DNA of 64,000 nt from an uncultured Muribaculum sp. (GTDB taxonomy: Bacteria; Bacteroidota; Bacteroidia; Bacteroidales; Muribaculaceae). Positions 63,954-64,000 of this stretch are shown piece by piece. The DNA lies in the NCBI GenBank assembly GCA_910578835.1, contig CAJTSK010000012.1, positions 3,118-67,117 on the forward strand. The letters are read 5' to 3'. The notes beneath the pieces are model-generated. The model made no database searches. It was given only the letters and a program-made list of their open reading frames with translations, and had not been told where the DNA came from. Positions within the stretch are counted from its first letter, which is position 1; every line of letters starts with the position of its first letter. The translations under genes and the position numbers were made by a program.

Positions 63954-64000
63954 ATGGTGGGCATGCCATACATCTGTGGTGAAAGTCCACACGGGGCGTA
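63954..64000 (+). ncRNA. Possible 5' end of a group II intron, cut by window edge
   Basis: GGGCATGCC followed by GTGGTGAAAGTCCACACGGG resembles the conserved start of domain I of bacterial group II introns, where GGTGAAAGTCC is a recurring string. It begins right after a Rho-independent terminator, the known target of class C group II introns. Only about 47 bases are visible, so neither the reverse transcriptase nor domain V can be checked. Confidence 0.45.

Noticed and set aside
1..64000. CRISPR arrays, tRNA and rRNA genes
   Set aside because: No regularly spaced repeats, cloverleaf genes or ribosomal RNA sequences were recognised by eye.

Overview
The window looks like chromosomal DNA of a gut Bacteroidales, most likely family Muribaculaceae. 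The supporting signs are promoters of the Bacteroidetes type (TTG, about 20 bases, TAnnTTTG), a Rho factor with a long Q/N-rich insertion, a lipoprotein-type TamL, a UpxY antiterminator heading a polysaccharide locus, a GT3-type glycogen synthase, and a T9SS-like C-terminal domain on an Omp28-type protein. The genus is an inference. I saw no rRNA, tRNA or CRISPR array.

Layout. Positions 1-12.5 kb are housekeeping on the + strand: the end of a six-hairpin glycosidase, rho, tamL, a HAD phosphatase, an AspT/YidE-type transporter, trxA (- strand), dapA, a possible small RNA, recR and a GNAT acetyltransferase. At 12.5-15.8 kb a NERD-nuclease/UvrD-like helicase gene on the - strand is split by an intact ISL3-type insertion sequence. 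The IS has long terminal inverted repeats and a perfect 8-base target duplication, and removing it restores one 597-residue frame.

From 34.3 kb down to 15.9 kb, all on the - strand, lies a capsule or surface polysaccharide locus: upxY, a RelE-type toxin-antitoxin pair, ugd, a decayed MNT-HEPN remnant, wzx, a GT2 enzyme, a Wzy-like polymerase, four more glycosyltransferases and an acetyltransferase, then an unknown two-gene unit and the dTDP-rhamnose genes rfbA, rfbC, rfbD and rfbB. The centre (about 23-31 kb) is much richer in AT than its surroundings. A YafQ toxin-antitoxin pair, a four-helix-bundle gene, the unknown pair and the RelE pair each carry their own consensus promoter, so they look like independent cassettes dropped into the polysaccharide operon.

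From 34.4 kb to the right end the content is again core: an MFS exporter (- strand), then on the + strand a FadL-type porin, a Ca2+ P-type ATPase, pyrB-pyrI, a flavin reductase, glyA, plsC, an Omp28-like secreted protein, a pRiA4b ORF-3-like protein and kup. These are followed by a 349-base element with 34-base inverted ends, a two-receiver/PEP-binding fusion protein, a coiled-coil protein ending in a clamp-binding-like QMSLF, a dipeptidyl peptidase IV, a membrane protein, miaA, a secreted protein, a PepSY-like lipoprotein (- strand), and the glycogen synthase and glycogen phosphorylase genes. The last 50 bases resemble the 5' end of a group II intron placed just after the phosphorylase terminator.

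No single large new system is proven. The best candidates for undescribed biology are the self-promoted cassettes in the polysaccharide operon, the receiver/PEP-binding protein with its coiled-coil neighbour, the 349-base inverted-end element, and the candidate small RNA between dapA and recR.
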